Part shown: positions 61,519 through 64,000 of the stretch, in pieces
Position numbering within the stretch: position 1 is the stretch's first letter
How the letters are laid out: every line of letters begins with the position of its first letter
NCBI GenBank assembly: GCA_025266875.1
Contig: JALLLT010000053.1
Location: forward strand, 124,001-188,000
Length of the DNA: 64,000 nucleotides
Direction of reading: 5' to 3'
Origin: Fennellomyces sp. T-0311
Taxonomy: Eukaryota; Mucoromycota; Mucoromycetes; Mucorales; Lichtheimiaceae
Program-made: the position numbers and the translations under genes
The notes under the pieces: model-generated
Told to the model about the DNA's origin: nothing
The model's input: the letters and a program-made list of their open reading frames with translations, nothing else
The model's database searches: none

Positions 61519-61684
61519 TGGAAAGGTAAAAAGAGTTGTCCTGCAGTTTAAAATCCAGTCAAGCGCGTCAGTCCCCTGACTCCTTGCCGTATACGCTACC
61601 GTATTGTGAAATATTTATTAAAGAGATCAATATAAATCATTTTCGTCCTGTACACTTAGGAAATATATATATTACAGTAATTGG

Positions 61685-64000
61685 TTAATTGGGTGTGTGG
61701 TCTCTATGGAAATAGTTATCAAGCCCAAAGCTTGATGTAAAAGATTCGCGTTGTCCAAACTCTGGTAACGATGGTACACTGTCATCCAGTAAGTCATCAT
61801 AATAAGTGATACGATAACGCGAGTTGGCAGTAGACGAGGATATGCTTTGTCGTCCAGGAACAGTACGCGTTCGTACTAACAGTGATGATGGTGGGCGCGA
61901 ACCATCGCTTCTCTCTGCTGTGTAATACCAAGACGAACGTCCACCTGTTTGAAGCGAAGTCGATCGGCTCAACCTGCTCGAAATGGCACGACTTAGGGGT
62001 CTCAATGGCGCCGGTTGCTCATCTTCTACTTCATCTTGTGCTTCACCATTGCTATCATCATGGTGACTACTCAAACTACTGACACGACGACGTCTTGGAG
62101 GCATGGTTCTGTTGCGTCGTAACTGTGATACTTGCTCTGGTTGTTGCTGTTCACTGAACCACGGTGCAGAATTGCGTCGTCGCACTGGTACAGCCGGCTC
62201 TTCCTTTTTGCTCTTGCGAGGTGGTTCTACTGGAAGTAGTTCAGGCATCGATGTATAGCGTCTGAGTAAAACTGGTGGAGCCCAGGGCCTGCTGATACGT
62301 TGCTCTAGAGCGGAATGGCGTCTCGGAATAACAACTTGCACCGCCATGGAGTTCATGTCGTCGTCTTCGTTATCGCTGTAATACATTGAGGATCCAGCCA
62401 TACTGGATTGGTCGTACTGTCGGATAATATCATCATCTGCCATAACCTTGGTCACCAAGGTCACTGTACGGCGAACACCATCGTCACTGCTTGTATCTGA
62501 GGAAGAAGATCGGCTATTGATACTTCGACGATGCTCCTCCGCTGGCAAAGGATCGTTGTTACTTCTGTATCGCCACGCCATATCCATATGGTTGTTCGTC
62601 ATCAACCCTTGCTGACTATGCTGATCATCATCATAGTACCGGTGGTGTGTGTCGAGTGCATCCCTTGAGCGATTCAGGGGTGTCGATTCATCGTCTGTGC
62701 TGGAATCAGAATCTTCCAATGCTTCATTTTCGGCCACAGTACAGAACTTGATCGGATTTCCATCGTCCAACTCGATCATGGTCAGACGGCGACTGTCTCG
62801 GTGATCGAACCCGTTATGTTGGTCTAGATCCATACGGTTACGCATCATCTCGATGCCTTCCTGCATACTACTCTCGGCGCGATGATACACTTGGGGCAGA
62901 AGATGCTTGACGTCTTCATGGACCATCGGTGTCATCAGCTTTTTGTGTAGACCTGGATCCTGAAACTGCTTCGATAAATCGTCTTCCTTGTCAAGCTTTT
63001 CGTCCTTTTGTTCCTTCTTGGGTGGTGGTAGTATTGGTGCTGAACCAGTTGCAGTACCAATAATGAAGGATCCCAGCGTCTCCATGCGACGAGAGTAAAA
63101 GTAGCCGAATACAATCGTAAACACAGGCAAGGGGATCAGAACATAGGACTGTACATGACCTCCTTTCAAGTTCAAAACAATGATCATCAGGACTTGGAAC
63201 AAGACCGTGGACGCCATCATACAAACAAAGACGGTGGGCCACATGCGTCCTCCGGATTCGGTCTTGGTTACAAAGATATACATGAGCATGTATTTGTACA
63301 CCATTGTCGAGACAACAAAGAAGAGAAGCGCAAATGGGAGTACGAGTGGTGCAATTGCCGAATATAGCAACGCGATGGTGAAAAAGAACAATAGCATATT
63401 ATAGCAGAGCGGATAGTCGAACTCAGGTGGTTGAGCCACGTCTCGCAATTCACGGGGACTTGGTCGCGTAATCCATTTACGCAAGGTAATCAGGAGCAGT
63501 GGAACGACCTGTGCCATTTCCATGGTCAAACCAAGAGCCTTGATACACACGTAATTGATCCAGAACGTCGACACATCCGAAATGTTTTTCGCCAGCTGGG
63601 TGATATAATCCGAGATCGAAGTTTGGCTTTGGTCCAGAGAGCCAGACAGAATCAACGATCGGATCTGACCATAGATACCAATGAAAATCGACGCCAGCGT
63701 GAACACCAGGAGGTTGTTGATGATGAAGAACACAAACAGTTTGATGAACACCTTGCGATCAAGCGTGGTATGCGTCTGATATCCTTGCTGCTTGGACAGA
63801 AACCGGAGCAGATGTGGCAGGAGCAGAAAGAACAGCGCCATGACGATGGGTGTAAACCAAGCTTGGATGATACCCATCAAGAAAGAGTTGTTGTTGATGA
63901 ACTCTTCCGAGTTAGGGAACAGCCGGATCAGGTTGACGACGTTGGATGTGGCAGACAAGGCACCGATCGGGATCATCCACACAAAAATAAGGATCCAATA
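61685..64000 (-). CDS. CSC1/OSCA/TMEM63 family cation channel, N-terminus outside window
   Basis: The C-terminal 771 codons of a calcium-permeable, osmotic or mechanically gated channel (CSC1-like, formerly DUF221). The frame is open to the window edge, so the start lies beyond 64000 and the N-terminal helices and cytosolic loop are missing. No intron appears in this part. At least nine hydrophobic segments of the RSN1_7TM region are visible. The family block RELRDVAQPPEFDYPLCYNM is followed by FVVSTMVYKYMLMYIFVTKTESGGRMWP, highly characteristic of fungal members. A cytosolic tail of about 430 residues is rich in Ser, Arg and Asp (many RRxS and SDTSSDD stretches), suggesting phospho-regulation. 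Confidence 0.93.
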   Translation of the reverse strand, partial: YWILIFVWMIPIGALSATSNVVNLIRLFPNSEEFINNNSFLMGIIQAWFTPIVMALFFLLLPHLLRFLSKQQGYQTHTTLDRKVFIKLFVFFIINNLLVFTLASIFIGIYGQIRSLILSGSLDQSQTSISDYITQLAKNISDVSTFWINYVCIKALGLTMEMAQVVPLLLITLRKWITRPSPRELRDVAQPPEFDYPLCYNMLLFFFTIALLYSAIAPLVLPFALLFFVVSTMVYKYMLMYIFVTKTESGGRMWPTVFVCMMASTVLFQVLMIIVLNLKGGHVQSYVLIPLPVFTIVFGYFYSRRMETLGSFIIGTATGSAPILPPPKKEQKDEKLDKEDDLSKQFQDPGLHKKLMTPMVHEDVKHLLPQVYHRAESSMQEGIEMMRNRMDLDQHNGFDHRDSRRLTMIELDDGNPIKFCTVAENEALEDSDSSTDDESTPLNRSRDALDTHHRYYDDDQHSQQGLMTNNHMDMAWRYRSNNDPLPAEEHRRSINSRSSSSDTSSDDGVRRTVTLVTKVMADDDIIRQYDQSSMAGSSMYYSDNEDDDMNSMAVQVVIPRRHSALEQRISRPWAPPVLLRRYTSMPELLPVEPPRKSKKEEPAVPVRRRNSAPWFSEQQQPEQVSQLRRNRTMPPRRRRVSSLSSHHDDSNGEAQDEVEDEQPAPLRPLSRAISSRLSRSTSLQTGGRSSWYYTAERSDGSRPPSSLLVRTRTVPGRQSISSSTANSRYRITYYDDLLDDSVPSLPEFGQRESFTSSFGLDNYFHRDHTPN

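Overview
The window is a stretch of nuclear DNA from a filamentous, probably early-diverging (Mucoromycota / Mucorales-like) fungus. Almost every gene carries short spliceosomal introns (about 48-90 nt) with GT..AG ends and CTAAC/CTAAT-like branch sites. The gene set includes a myosin-motor chitin synthase, the DASH subunit Ask1, a LAMMER kinase, eIF5, the complex I 75-kDa subunit, a Zn2Cys6 factor and a P450. The phylum is inferred from the mix of protein families and intron style, not measured. There are 19 well-supported genes, two cut by the window edges. Compact, GC-richer gene blocks alternate with AT-rich gene-poor islands of 1-4 kb in which I see no convincing gene.

Layout. 1-1425: 3' part of an acyl-CoA synthetase. 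3.3-7.5 kb: class IV aminotransferase and LAMMER kinase (both minus), the kinase divergent from a small ABC ATPase. 8.3-14.2 kb: chitin synthase fused to a myosin motor. 14.6-16.0 kb: a histidine-rich protein of unknown role. 16.4-17.7 kb: eIF5. 18.7-24.1 kb: a 1655-residue Sel1-repeat protein with a myristoylation-type N-terminus. 24.1-27.9 kb: AT-rich island. 27.9-34.5 kb: a three-gene set (Zn2Cys6 regulator, sugar transporter, intronless GH78 alpha-L-rhamnosidase) that reads as a rhamnoside-use cluster. 36.3-39.6 kb: a Q-rich protein with a C-terminal cysteine motif and an Apd1/Aim32-type thioredoxin-like ferredoxin. 43.0-48.6 kb: a dense block of RPL12, the N-terminal methyltransferase NTM1/Tae1, the JAMM deubiquitinase BRCC36 and a Rad21/Rec8-type kleisin. 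49.3-50.2 kb: a C2H2 factor. 52.1-54.7 kb: NDUFS1. 58.0-61.5 kb: a P450 convergent with Ask1. 61.7-64.0 kb: the C-terminal part of a CSC1/OSCA channel.

Functional links. The clearest is RPL12 next to NTM1: in yeast the homologous methyltransferase modifies the N-terminal Pro-Pro-Lys of this same ribosomal protein, and the RPL12 here starts Met-Pro-Pro-Lys. The second is the regulator-transporter-rhamnosidase trio, with a shared divergent promoter that holds an inverted CGG pair. The remaining genes look like ordinary housekeeping neighbours. Splicing curiosities found by hand include a 5-nt and a 22-nt micro-exon and a GC-AG intron that restores the P450 ExxR motif. I did not find a clear, wholly new multi-gene system.

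All exon boundaries were derived by eye from splice signals, reading frame and family alignment from memory. Summed exon lengths are multiples of three for every complete multi-exon gene model given.
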